From Symsagittifera roscoffensis (taxonomy: Eukaryota; Xenacoelomorpha; Acoela; Convolutidae): 64,000 bases of DNA. How positions within the stretch are numbered: position 1 is the stretch's first letter; each line of letters starts with the position of its first letter. The position numbers and the translations under genes are program-made. The notes under the pieces were generated by a model that was not told where the DNA came from, did no database searches, and saw nothing but the letters and a program-made list of their open reading frames with translations. This document shows, piece after piece, positions 43,600 through 54,800 of the stretch. The stretch is from positions 63,153,253 through 63,217,252 of the forward strand of contig NC_087062.1 of assembly GCF_963678635.1 (NCBI RefSeq), given 5' to 3'.

Positions 43600-44610
43600 G
43601 GTGCTTCTAATTGTTATTAACTCATAAAAAACTGCATATATTGGAAATAAGATATGCATCCTTTGAGTGTACTCTGACAGCACCCAATTGCAGGGTTGTA
43701 ATGGTGATTTCCAATTTAGTTTAAAAAAATTATTCTAGTTAAAAAAAATTATTCAAGTTTTTTTTCAAAGTTAGAAAAACCATAAAATTTTGTGTTATAG
43801 TATGTTATATCTAAGTTTTTTGAAAAATTTCAAAATGTCATAAAAAACGTCACATCTCAAATTAAATTAAAAAAGCAAAAACAACGTCCAATCTCAAAAA
43901 CCACAAATATTTAAGCAAGCATAATTGGAGGCAGGATTCGCAACATTTGATAGTACTCTGAGAGCCCTCAGCTACAGGGTTAGGAATTTCAAATTTTACA
44001 CAAGTTATTATTTTGAGTTTTCTGTAAAGTTTTTGAAAACAAAAAACACCAAATCTAGAAAACTGCAAAGATTTCAGCAGTCATCTTCACATACAAGCAA
44101 ATACTCTCACAGTAGAGGGTTGATATTTAAAAAATTTGAAAAAAAAATTAAACTTACATTTTCTAAAAAATTTTTTTGAAAAAACCACAAAAAAACGTCA
44201 TATCTTGAAAACTACAAGGATTTGAGCAGTCATATTTGGAATCAAAACTCGTAACTCCTGGGAGTACCGTGAAAGAAGTCTCACTTTATAGATGGGAACT
44301 TTAAATTTGGCGAAATTTTTTATATCTATTTTCTTTGAAAAATCTAGAAAAAATCCTAAAAAAACGTTCAAATCTCGAAAACAACAAGGATTTGAGCAGT
44401 CAAATTCAGAGGCAAGATTCGAAACTCCCGAAAGTACCCTCACAGTTTCCAACTACAGGATTGAGATTTTCAAAGTTATTCAACTTTTTTAAAATCTAAA
44501 TTTAAAAAAAAAATTTTTTTTTAAATGAAAATAAATCTCGAAAACTACAAGGATTTGAGAAATTACATTTGGAGGCAAGATTCGCAACCCCTGAGAGTGT
44601 GACATTCGAC
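43600..44610 (+). repeat. Degenerate satellite of about 160-bp monomers, unit 1
   Basis: The motif CTACAAGGATTTGAGCAG...GGAGGCAAGATTCGCAAC followed by CTGAGAGTACCCTCACAG and CTACAGGGTTGAGAATTTCA recurs near 43905, 44065, 44215, 44385 and 44545. The monomers are old and diverged. The block starts directly after the gene's stop, so it may form the 3' UTR. It is repeated at 46140-47140 by the segmental duplication, and stray monomers lie at about 48050-48290. Confidence 0.7.
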
Positions 44611-44679
44611 CAGAATGGAAAAATGCAATCTCTGCAGATTTCGAATTTTTAGCAGTGAACCTTCCGAGTTAGTGATTTT

Positions 44680-44812
44680 GAAGGATTAATGACGTTATTC
44701 GGATGATTAGTAGAACGGTGAAGGTCAAGATATTCTAGTATTTTGAAATTTTAAATTTTCGAAGTGATGACGTAACATTTCTGAGAAACGTCAGAAACGG
44801 CCATTTTGGCAG
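44680..44812 (+). promoter_or_regulatory. Promoter-like cluster: two CRE-type sites and a YY1-type site
   Basis: TGACGT at 44690, TGACGTAA at 44768-44775 and GGCCATTTTGG at 44799-44809 lie within 120 bases in a stretch that is less AT-rich than its surroundings and not satellite-like. The cluster is repeated 2533 bases on (near 47223, 47301 and 47332). A 69-codon open frame follows, starting with TTG. Whether this drives anything is unknown. Confidence 0.3.
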
Positions 44813-45180
44813 AAAAGCTAAAAAGCAACAGAACAACATTAGTAGCGATTGCGAGAAGAACGGAAATTGTGATTGAAAAACGACAACGAATCACGGAGTT
44901 AACAGAGAACGTTCCGAGTTGCAACTATTGTGTCGCTACAATAGTTGCAAGGCCGTTGCGAGCAACGGTGAAGGGTGGAAGACAGCCTTCCGGGTTACGG
45001 AGAAGTCAAGTTTAACGTGCTTGATTCAGTGGATTCAAGAATCCGGAAGGGTTTCGGGACTGAAACTCTTATCATTTTATATAAACTTTTAGCTTCCTGT
45101 CATGTCCTGATTTGAATTTAATTAACAACTGGATTCATTTTGATAAGGATGAGAAGCTAGGAGTTGGGGGAAGGGGTTGA

Positions 45181-46066
45181 TCCTGATAACCCTAATGACG
45201 AATCAAACGATCGATTAATAGAAGAATATGTTCAGGCTTCGAACAAACCGGGGTTGAAATCAGAAGCAAGTGAGCTACATTTTGAACCAGCTGTTGAAAT
45301 ACCGCGTACATCTACGCCGACTGCAATTTCGGGAGGAAACTTATCTTCTGCAAGTGATGTCCCAGCCATAGACATTAACTCGCCCAGGTCTAACCAGGCC
45401 AACCCTGCTCGATTAAAGCCTATCTTAAAGACTTCAGCCAGCAATCCAGGAAGTCAATTGGCATCTCCGACGGGCTCAAATAAAGGCGATACCTTGAATA
45501 ACAAAGCAAATTTGGATGACATGTACGCGAGATTGCGTGACAAAGCTATGAAGGCTAAAGTAGCCAGGACTTTTGTCGAAGGCTCACCACAATGCTCACC
45601 ACGAGAAAGCATTATGAACAAATCAAACTCTAGCATAAACTCCAACAGCTGTTCGACTAAAGCTAGAATTTCTCCTAGAACAGGGTCACTAACCAGGCAA
45701 TCACCGGATCCAGAAGATCGCTACAAGAGTACCAATGCTAACCGCGCAGCCATCGGTCTCAAGCCAATAGTGACGAAAAACCGATTCTCAGCAACTTCGA
45801 ACAGCGCCATAAACAGTCCTCGATCAGCTACAAGTTCTGCTTTGAACAGTCCTAGAGATGTTCAAATTCAGTCTCGTCGGACAGGAAATAGAGTTCGGAT
45901 CAATGAATTTGATATTCAATCAAAAAACTATAACCCAGGTTCAAAAACAATTAACACAAATTCAAAAGAAACTGAAACCAAAAACCAGCCGCCAAAAAAG
46001 CATGACGAATCAGGTGGCTTTACCGATTCACTGATCGAAGAACTCGATAACTTACTAGAGAAGTGA
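45181..46066 (+). pseudogene. Duplicated 3' fragment of the SxIP/TQT gene
   Basis: Encodes the same last 294 residues as exon 4, open to the stop at 46066. The fragment lacks the exon 4 splice acceptor and the TQT array, and the first possible start at its left edge is a TTG. It is therefore a 5'-truncated copy, probably non-functional alone. One Ser to Phe change lies near the C-terminal TDSLIEEL. Confidence 0.9.
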
Positions 46067-46139
46067 AAAAAAAACAAACGACCCAAAAAAATTGACTAAT
46101 ATTATTATAAAAACTAGCGTGTTGCGCACCTCCGGTGCT

Positions 46140-47140
46140 TCTAATTGTTATTAACTCATAAAAAACTGCATATATTGGAAATAAGATCTGCATCCTTTGA
46201 GTGTACTCTGACAGCACCCAATTGCAGGGTTGTAATGGTGATTTCCAATTTAGTTTAAAAAAATTATTCTAGTTAAAAAAAATTATTCAAGTTTTTTTTC
46301 AAAGTTAGAAAAACCATAAAATTTTGTGTTATAGTATGTTATATCTAAGTTTTTTGAAAAATTTCAAAATGTCATAAAAAACGTCACATCTCAAATTAAA
46401 TTAAAAAAGCAAAAACAACGTCCATCTCAAAAACCACAAATATTTAAGCAAGCATAATTGGAGGCAGGATTCGCAACATTTGATAGTACTCTGAGAGCCC
46501 TCAGCTACAGGGTTAGGAATTTCAAATTTTACACAAGTTATTATTTTGAGTTTTCTGTAAAGTTTTTGAAAACAAAAAACACCAAATCTAGAAAACTGCA
46601 AAGATTTCAGCAGTCATCTTCACATAAAAGCAAATACTCTCACAGTAGAGGGTTGATATTTAAAAAATTTGAAAAAAAAATTAAACTTACATTTTCTAAA
46701 AAATTTTTTTGAAAAAACCACAAAAAAACGTCATATCTTGAAAACTACAAGGATTTGAGCAGTCATATTTGGAATCAAAACTCGTAACTCCTGGGAGTAC
46801 CGTGAAAGAAGTCTCACTTTATAGATGGGAACTTTAAATTTGGCGAAATTTTTTATATCTATTTTCTTTGAAAAATCTAGAAAAAATCCTAAAAAAACGT
46901 TCAAATCTCGAAAACAACAAGGATTTGAGCAGTCAAATTCAGAGGCAAGATTCGAAACTCCCGAAAGTACCCTCACAGTTTCCAACTACAGGATTGAGAT
47001 TTTCAAAGTTATTCAACTTTTTTAAAATCTAAATTTAAAAAAAAATTTTTTTTTTAAATGAAAATAAATCTCGAAAACTACAAGGATTTGAGAAATTACA
47101 TTTGGAGGCAAGATTCGCAACCCCTGAGAGTGTGACATTC
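46140..47140 (+). repeat. Degenerate satellite of about 160-bp monomers, unit 2
   Basis: Duplicate of 43600-44610 with a handful of changes (e.g. CATACAAG to CATAAAAG). Confidence 0.85.
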
Positions 47141-47799
47141 GACCAGAATGGAAAAATGCAATCTCTGCAGATTTCGAATTTTTAGCAGTGAACCTTCCGA
47201 GTTAGTGATTTTGAAGGATTAATGACGTTATTCGGATGATTAGTAGAACGGTGAAGGTCAAGATATTCTAGTATTTTGAAATTTTAAATTTTCGAAGTGA
47301 TGACGTAACATTTCTGAGAAACGTCAGAAACGGCCATTTTGGCAGAAAAGCTAAAAAGCAACAGAACAACATTAGTAGCGATTGCGAGAAGAACGGAAAT
47401 TGTGATCGAAAAACGACAACGAATCACGGAGTTAACAGAGAACGTTCCGAGTTGCAACTTTTGTGTCGCTACAATAGTTGCAAGGCCGTTGCGAGCAACG
47501 GTGAAGGGTGGAAGACAGCCTTCCGGGTTACGGAGAAGTCAAGTTTAACGTGCTTGATTCAGTGGATTCAAGAATCCGGAAGGGTTTCGGGACTGAAACT
47601 CTTATCATTTTATATAAACTTTTAGCTTCCTGTCATGTCCTGATTTGAATTTAATTAACAACTGGATTCATTTTGATAAGGATGAGAAGCTAGGAGTTGG
47701 GGGAAGGGGTTGATCCGTCTTCGATGGAGATGATGATTTTTATTTACTGAACAAAAACAATAGTAATATAATAAATAGTAGTAGCCCTGTTTTTAGGAG

Positions 47800-48010
47800 T
47801 GACCTCGTGGTCTGGGGATACTGAGACCCAGCCATGAGCTCACTATTTCAGCATGTAATTAAGTTAATTTGAGTGTTTTGATCGAAGCCGAAAGCAGTAA
47901 CGTTTTTTGTCGACCCGATGTTAGAAAAGACCACCGAAAAGTACTGGCTTGGTAGAGACGGTGAAAAGCATATAAAGCTCTGTTTAGACGTTAGCCAGTC
48001 GTCTTAGGAC
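47800..48010 (+). promoter_or_regulatory. TATA-containing promoter-like element, copy 1
   Basis: CGTGGTCTGGGGATACTGAG with a CTGGG/CCCAG hairpin, then AGCCATGAGC, AAGCAGTAAC, GTACTGGCTTGG and TATAAAG (47971-47977). The same order recurs at 54640-54800. A conserved hairpin-to-TATA layout fits the U3 region of an LTR, perhaps a solo LTR, but I see no paired LTR. Confidence 0.4.
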
Positions 48011-49290
48011 TTAGTTTTATTTTCCGTCGATATGTATCTTCCGGTTGAATGTTACAGAGTACCCTGAAAGTCCCCAACTACTGGGTTGAGAATTTCAAAT
48101 TTTCAGATTTTTGAATATTTATTTTTCTAGAAATATTTCTTTTTCTAGAAATATTTATTTTTCTACAAATCTGGGAACTTGCCTATCTCGTAACCTAAAA
48201 GGATTTGGTTATTCATATATGGAGGCCAAAATTGCAACACCTGGGTAAAGCCTGGCATCATTGTACCATTGGGTTGCTAATTTCAAACTGGGTGAAATAA
48301 ACACTGATTTCAAACAGGAAAATCGAAAAAAAACCTTAACCATTGCAATATACAATATAGCTTAAACGTGAAAAAATTCTTTTGTCAAACGCAAAAATAT
48401 TACGTCGAAAAAGCTGAATCATGGCGAGATAGTGAAACCCGCATTTAAATATATAATAGATTGGAACTATTGAAGACATAATTTTGTATCACTTATTAAT
48501 CCTCTTAATTGACATTATATAACAACAACAATAACAATATATACCAAGAAGCAGAGCTCGTGGACACAGCTGATTTCTTCAGAGGGAGGATCGTAGATAT
48601 TGACACAGAGGCTAAGCGGAGCTAATACACAACAAAAAAAAATTGCCCCGTGGAGACGAAGCGGAGATTCGCACCATTTCCGACACCACATAAGGTTAGC
48701 TTTGCAAGCTAGCATACAGAAAATGAAACGAGAGCCACTAAGTCCTAATACATTTAAGAAAACTATCCAAAAAAATATAACAAAACTCAAAATCCTTCTC
48801 TCGAATAAGTTTAATTTCAGGAAGCACTTTCAGCAGCAAAATTTCAATCGTTTAATAAAAACGGAAAGATGTGAATTCAGACACATTTAAAAAACAAAAT
48901 GGACAAGTCCAAGGAATGTTTCAAGAGTAGCACCAAATTTATATAAAAAATCATTTTAAATGCTACTTAAAAAACAGTCAAGATTCAATCGTTTAATTAG
49001 TTTTTGAAAAAAAAACAAAAAGCAAATGACAGCAAAGCCGACTAAAAAGGGAAAACCCACAGTTGAGAGAAAAACAATTTTGTTTGCATAAAAAAGACCT
49101 GATCCGTCTGCTTTTTCTGAGATTTAAAACTTGACGCAGCCCTCGGGAAACAAAAATATCAAATGCCTTTTTTGGTTTCAAGCGACGCAATACAAGGTCT
49201 CTAAGCCGATATAACATAAGCTGAAATCATGTAACCCAAACTAATTGTTGTGTTAAACTTATTAAATAGACTTCCTTTCCCTGTATACAA
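48011..49290. other. Repeat-rich interval without a supported gene
   Basis: Two satellite-like monomers (48050-48290) and repeated GAAGC-GAGC motifs near 48545, 48610 and 48650, of the hairpin type seen elsewhere. The 96-codon frame at 48600 overlaps these motifs and is not supported. Confidence 0.5.
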
Positions 49291-49299
49291 ACTGTGTAT

Positions 49300-49981
49300 T
49301 TTCAGATATATGCCCTAGAGCTAAATCTAAAATCGCATTATTGAACGGAAAAAAGCAACGTGCCGCTGCTCTAGATGTTGCAGGTGAAGACTTATGGTGC
49401 ACTATGTTGGCGCACGCTCTTTTCGTGCGGCCATCGACGCATCCCCTAGAAATTTCCAACGAAAAATATTCCCCATTCAGACATCAGTAGGAGGATTGAG
49501 CATCAACACTGCTACAAAAAGAACTACCAGTCGATCCAGAAGAACGAAGACAAACTTATTCTGTGGCACGACTTAAATCAACAATACTGTGGCCGCCCAA
49601 CACAGCAACAGTTGGAAACCTTGTTCAGTAGAACTACTGCTTTCGACTCTCCACGGACTGCGTCAACGGATCGCGGCAATAGTATACACAAAACGAGCCA
49701 ACAACACAGACATACTCAAAAGATTGAGAACTTTGGACATCCTCATTATCCCAGTAAAAAAGTTGTTATCCACAAGAAACATAAAAAACAACAGAATCTT
49801 GCGAGATTCGAGGCAAATTCACCCGTCTTTGATCGTTGAAGAGAGACTAATCACAACCATTTACAGAAGTAGAAATAACTTGAAAAAGTTAGTCTGGAAA
49901 AAACGGTCAAAGTTTGCAAAGAAGAAGTCAAAGAAACAGTCAACGTCAAAGCGAAGGCAGAAAAAGAACAGCAAAAAGTAA
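49300..49981 (+). pseudogene. Broken coding-like region upstream of the CR1-like LINE
   Basis: Several frames in succession read like protein: one with KSKIALLNGKKQRAAALDV, another with LILWHDLNQQYCGRPTQQQ, then a 130-codon frame (49589-49981) ending in a very Lys/Arg-rich tail. The switches between frames imply multiple indels. It may be the 5' part of the LINE that follows or a fragment of another element. The family was not recognised. Confidence 0.35.
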
Positions 49982-50184
49982 AGAGTAAGAAGCTTTTCCT
50001 GAAATTACAAGGGTAGCTTCTTGGGACTTAATTGTCTCAGAGCGGCCCAGTGATAAGCAGATTAGGGCTGAGTGTTTTTGAAGAAGAAATTGCGGGGTAG
50101 ACGTAAAAGTGCTGAATCTGTGAGTGAAATGGACGCTTGGCAAGGTAAAACGTGCAATAAGACCTATGGTAACATCGATGATAA

Positions 50185-50993
50185 GTAATGGAGTGTGACA
50201 AATGTCATGAACACCTTTATACAACATGCATAAATATGCCTGACCAAGTTTACGATTACATGTGTCAACCGAAAGTCATCTCGTGTTAAAGTTCCTGCAC
50301 AACGAAAAGAAAACTTCTAATTAAAGCTGACAAGAATCCAGAACCGGATACACTGAGGAGCGATCTGGACAGAACAATGGTGAACCTAAACCAGATGATG
50401 AAAGACTTCTACAAGTTTGTAGCAGGACCAAGAGCCGTGAATCAAACTGAAGAGAAACCATGGGACGTGGTCCAACAACCGAAAGTCAAGCCACTAGAAG
50501 AAAGTATAATGGAGCATCTCAAGAGCAAAAAAGAGAAGCAGTAGACGAAAAAAGAAGAAAAAAGAACTTGATAATTTACAAAGCACCTGAGAGTACCCAC
50601 CAAGATGGGCATAACAGAAAGGTAGAAGACAAACAACTGATAAAAACATTTCTAGCACCGGTCGAAATGGGAAACAAAACAACCACAAATCTTGTCCGAC
50701 TTGGAAAGAAGAGCGATGAAGGCACGACAAACAGACCGCTGTTAGTATCCTTTGGTAACGAAAAAGATAAAAACGAGATAATGAAAAACTTGAACAAATT
50801 AAAGGATGCCGAATAAAAAATCAAAAACCTGCGGATTGGCCCAGACAGGAGTCTTAAAAAACGAGAAGAAGTCAGAAGATTGATAGCAAAGGCAAAAAAC
50901 TTGAACGAAAAGGAACAAGGAGACTACGTGCACCTTGTGAGGGGTTTGCAAATAATGAGAATGAGGAAAAAACCTGAAACCGGTCTTTACTAA
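50185..50993 (+). pseudogene. CR1-like ORF1 (PHD finger and RRM-like domain), broken
   Basis: The first part encodes ECDKCHEHLYTTCINMPDQV, matching the C-x2-C-x4-H-x2-C core of a PHD finger. A separate frame (50460-50816) encodes NLIIYKAPES, VRLGKKSDEG and RPLLVSFGNEKDK, typical of the RRM-like ORF1 domain of invertebrate LINEs. A TAA at 50814-50816 interrupts the frame, which resumes as NLRIGPDRSLKKREEVRRLI up to 50993. Role: element RNA binding. Inactive as written. Confidence 0.6.
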
Positions 50994-51052
50994 TCTAGTA
51001 CACAATCATAGACACTTTAACTGAAGACAAACTGCACGAAATCACATGGAGT

Positions 51053-53787
51053 ATGAATCAAGAGAAATGCAAGCCTGATGTCATCGCTCTAGTGGAAAGC
51101 AAACCAAAAAATTCTCGCACAGAATGGAATCCAGTTTTGCATAAAATCCAAAACTATAACATAGAATCAATAAATATGAACCCGTCTGATCAAGGACGCA
51201 GAATTTTAGTTTATATTAATGAAAATATTGACTACTCTTTGAACACAAATAATTCTTCTTTCTGTGAAAACTTGTTTTTTAAATTTAAAATTGGCAGGAA
51301 CATCATCAACTTCGGTGTATTGTATAGAAGTCCAAACTCAACTAAAGAAAATAACCATCAACTAAAAAATTTGATCGCCAATATGAACGAAACAAAGTCA
51401 AATGACTCAACACTAATAGTGCGAGACACAAATCTACCACAGATAGATTGGGAGGCCATGAGTACATAAAAAAGATGAAAATAGCACTGAGTTCACCTTC
51501 ATAGAAGAAGTAAAAGACGCACTACTAACACAACATATCAAAGAGCCTACAAGGCTTACTGGCCGAGACAAGGCATCACTACTTGATCTTGTGATGTCAG
51601 ATATAGTCTTAAAAGATCTAGACACCTTGTTAGAGGCACCAATCGCAAAAAGTGACCACGTCTTTGTCAAGATAGATGTGCCAGTAAAGAGGGTTAAATC
51701 GAAATGTAAAAACCGCAGAAACTATGAAAAGGTAGACTACCACGGGATGACAAACCATCTAGCTGACCCAACGATTCAGTTAAATACATGGGAAAAACTG
51801 AAAAACTACATGAAAGATTTGGTCGAAATATTCGTGCCTTTAATTAAGATACCCAGCAGTGGCAACCAAATGCCGCTAGCAAGGGCGTTGCGCATGAAGA
51901 TGAAAGAAAAAAAGAAAGCCTATAAAACGTTCAAAAACTATCAAACAGCCGACAATTTAACTGGATATAAATCCAAACGAAATGAAGTTAGATCTGCCAC
52001 AAAATCGGAGGCACTCACACGTGAAAAAGAAAAATCATCAGAAGTTAAAACTAATCCTAAAATGTTTTGGAGTTACGTACGCTACAAAAACTACCATAAG
52101 AGAATCAGTCCCCGCTTTAAAAAAGCCAAATGGTATGCTAACTGACACAGACGACATGAGGGCAGAAGTTCACTCAAACTTCTTTGCATCGGTTTTCACT
52201 GACGAACTCCCGGTTAACTGGGAGATCAGCCCTCCACCAACCGTCAGCATTGATGACAACCTGGAGCTAACAATGAATGACATACGGGAAGAACTCGAAC
52301 GATTAGACACCTCAAAGTACAGAGGACCAGATGGAGTTCATCCTAAGGTCCTATTTGAGTTACGAGAAATCATCTCAATACCACTTTTGATTATTTTCCA
52401 AACCTCTTGGGAGACAAGCAAATTACCCGAAGACTGGAAGTTGGCTAACATTTCAGCAATATTCAAAATAGGTAAAAAATCGATAGCAGATAACTATAGA
52501 CCAATCAGTTTATTATCAATATGTTGCAGGTTGTTCGAAAAGTTTGTTTGAAAAGCAATTAATGGATCATTTCAATGAAGAAGGGCTAATAGCAAATGCA
52601 CAATACGGTTTTCGATCTGGACGTTTACTGAACTTACATTTCTTCAAAGTTATTGATGAGTTCACCAGGCTAATGTACAAACATGAAATCGACGTGATAT
52701 ACTTGGATTTCAAGAAAGCCTTCAATTTGGTACCACACAAAAGATTGATCGGAGTTCTTAGACAGTATGGAGTAATTGGAAGAACCTTGAACTGGATAAC
52801 AGACTTTCTTTCGGGACGACAACAGAGAGTGTTAATTACCGATTCAAGATCCTCATGGCAGCCAGTAAAAAGTGGGATACCACAGGGTTCAGTACTTGGT
52901 CAGTTGTGTTTTTAATATACATCAACATAATATTGGACAAAATAGCGTCAAAAATATATCTTTTTGCTGACGATGCAAAATTATACTGTCAAATTGAAGA
53001 AAAATTGGATGTAACACGCATACATGAAGATTTACAGTCAATAGAAAATTGGTCTGACCAAAGTCTTTTGTCTTTTATTATCGACAAATGTGTTTACATG
53101 ACATTAGGAACCAAGAAATTGGATATGGAGAGGAACTATAAAATCAATGGCGAAAACATTAAAGATGTGCGACTCGAAAAAAATCTGGGTATCTGGCTTC
53201 ACAACAAACTGACATTCGAAACACACATCACTAAAAAAACCAATAAGGAAACGGCATGGCAGCAGTAATTAAGAAAAGCTTTCCTAAAGTCACGAAACAA
53301 GTATTTTTAAACATCTACAAATGCTTGATATAGCCACACCTCGAATTTGCGAACTTAATCTGACACCCAAGGTTGATCAAGCATCAAAAGATTTGGAAGC
53401 GCACAAAAAAAAGCGACGCGTCTAGTTAGTGGTATAAAAATTTTATCCTATTACGAACGCCTTAGAGAACTGAATCTATCATCGCTGGATTACAGAAGGA
53501 AAAGAGGGACAATGATAAAAATGTATAAAATCTGCTATGGTTTTTATGTTAGGAATGCCACTCCGGGACTATTCGAGCGGAATGATAGGGATTCTAGAGG
53601 TAAGGCATGTAAAATAGTAGTACGTAAAGCAAATCTAGAAATGCGAAAAAATTTCTTCACGATAAGAGCATCTCTCGACTGGAACAATCTGCCACAGGAA
53701 ACATTGCAAAGCAAGACCATCGACAAATTCAAGTGGAAATTGGACAAACATTGGAAAGCGATTGAAATTGACAAGTACGAATTCTAA
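51053..53787 (+). pseudogene. CR1-like ORF2 (endonuclease-reverse transcriptase), multiple frameshifts
   Basis: Endonuclease signatures: VIALVESKPKNSR, GRRILVYINENI, FGVLYRSPNST and, where GDxN is expected, RDTNLPQIDWE, a probable catalytic-site loss. After a frame change the fragment at 51591-52145 carries the endonuclease end (PTRLTGRDKASLLDLVMSD) and a linker. RT fragments follow in other frames: RGPDGVHPKVL, PEDWKLANISAIFKIGKK and NYRPISLL (51982-52551); YLDFKKAFNLVPH and GIPQGSVLG (52544-52915); LFADDAKLY (52855-53268). The C-terminal part (53512-53787) has LSSLDYRRKRGTM just upstream. At least four frame changes are needed, so this is a pseudogene. The motif set matches CR1 better than L2. 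Confidence 0.8.
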
Positions 53788-53875
53788 CGTAGATAGGAAA
53801 GAACATTTGAAAACACCACAAGAGGCACTGCTTAATGGTCGTAAAACATTTGACTTGACTTGACTTGACAAACAA

Positions 53876-54639
53876 AACTTTTGAGCAAAAAAACCTGGGG
53901 AAATTATCTAACTTAAATTAGGATAGCTCCAAAGGAAAAACATTGGTGACCGTGTGATTGAGTTTCAAGTGATATGATTTTGTTGTTTATTAGTGCTAGA
54001 TCGAAAGATAGTATGATTATCAAATAAGTTAAAATTGTTTAAAAAAACAAAATAAATTGATTTGCCAGTCGCTCATATTTGGAAGTTTGACCTTGACATG
54101 CAAGTTTAACCTTGATTTTGGGGATAAAAGTAAATTTTTGAAAAATCGAATTGACCATGTCATACTCAAATTTCTCGCGACAAATGAGAATCAGAAGTTA
54201 ATTTGCTCAGAAGACTTGATTAGAATTGCGGGAAAGTTGACGAAAATCACTAGAGTAAAAATGCTACTTCGCAATTTTACCAGTCTTCAATTCGGTTAGA
54301 GCTGCCTTATTCTCGACAGAGTTCAGAAAGAAGTGCAATGGTTTGAGAGAGAGAGAGAGAGAGAATCTTAACTCGGAAGATAGACAGCTTAAACTGCCCA
54401 AAGGGTCCAGAGAACAAAACTACTAAAGCTAAAACTTAAAACTTCCTCAGTTATCATAGTTACGTTTTTTACTTGAATCTAGAGTCGTGTCGGTACGTAT
54501 GAATTTAATGTCTTGAGTGCATTTAATTTGATTATTTTGAGATAAGATGAGTTTTAGGTTGATACATCTGAAAGGGATCAAAGGTCCACTATCTAAAAAA
54601 ACTAATGCTATACTAGAGCTTTCGACCGTGTTATTAATG
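53876..54639. other. Interval with (GA)10, no supported gene
   Basis: A perfect (GA)10 tract lies at 54345-54364. The 80-codon frame at 54057 starts at an ATG but is otherwise featureless. Confidence 0.5.
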
Positions 54640-54800
54640 GCGTTCGCGTGTTCTAGGTATTTGAAGACCTAGCCATGGAAGCATTCTTATTTCTAGAGTG
54701 GGGGTTGGTAGTGGCCTCTAAGCGGTAACACGATTTTTAGTCTCATGTTTTACAAAAACCGAACTGGCTCCGCCTCAATGGGGTATAAAAGCACAAAAGA
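54640..54800 (+). promoter_or_regulatory. TATA-containing promoter-like element, copy 2
   Basis: CGTGTTCTAGGTATTTGAAG with a CTAGGT/ACCTAG hairpin, AGCCATGGAAGC, AAGCGGTAACACG, AACTGGCTCCG and GGGTATAAAAGC (TATAAAA at 54784-54790). It parallels 47800-48010 in order and spacing. It stands just upstream of the Gag-derived array, which is consistent with it being the LTR of the array's parent element; this is inference. Confidence 0.4.

Larger units (their letters stand above)
42646..47713 (+). repeat. Tandem segmental duplication, 2 x about 2.53 kb
   Basis: Unit 1 is 42646-45180 (2535 b) and unit 2 is 45181-47713 (2533 b). The junction reads GGGGTTGA/TCCTGATAACC, and the distal edge has the same GGGGTTGA followed by TCC, i.e. 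3-base microhomology. Only scattered changes are visible: C to T in ATCGATCAATAG, a Ser to Phe change near the C-terminus, one-base indels in A runs and a few substitutions. This is well under 1 %. The unit holds the last 294 codons of the SxIP/TQT gene plus all its downstream repeats. Confidence 0.97.
50180..53875 (+). mobile_element. CR1-like non-LTR retrotransposon, decayed
   Basis: In order: a PHD-like finger (ECDKCHEHLYTTC, about 50190-50228), an RRM-like ORF1 (50460-50992), an endonuclease, a reverse transcriptase and a 3' tail of about three TTGAC repeats at 53847-53870. It has many more breaks than the L2-like element, so it is an older or more damaged insertion. Confidence 0.85.

Noticed and set aside
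45164-46066. A separate 300-codon gene downstream of the SxIP/TQT gene
   Set aside because: It is a duplicated exon fragment; the apparent start is a TTG, and promoter and splice acceptor are missing.
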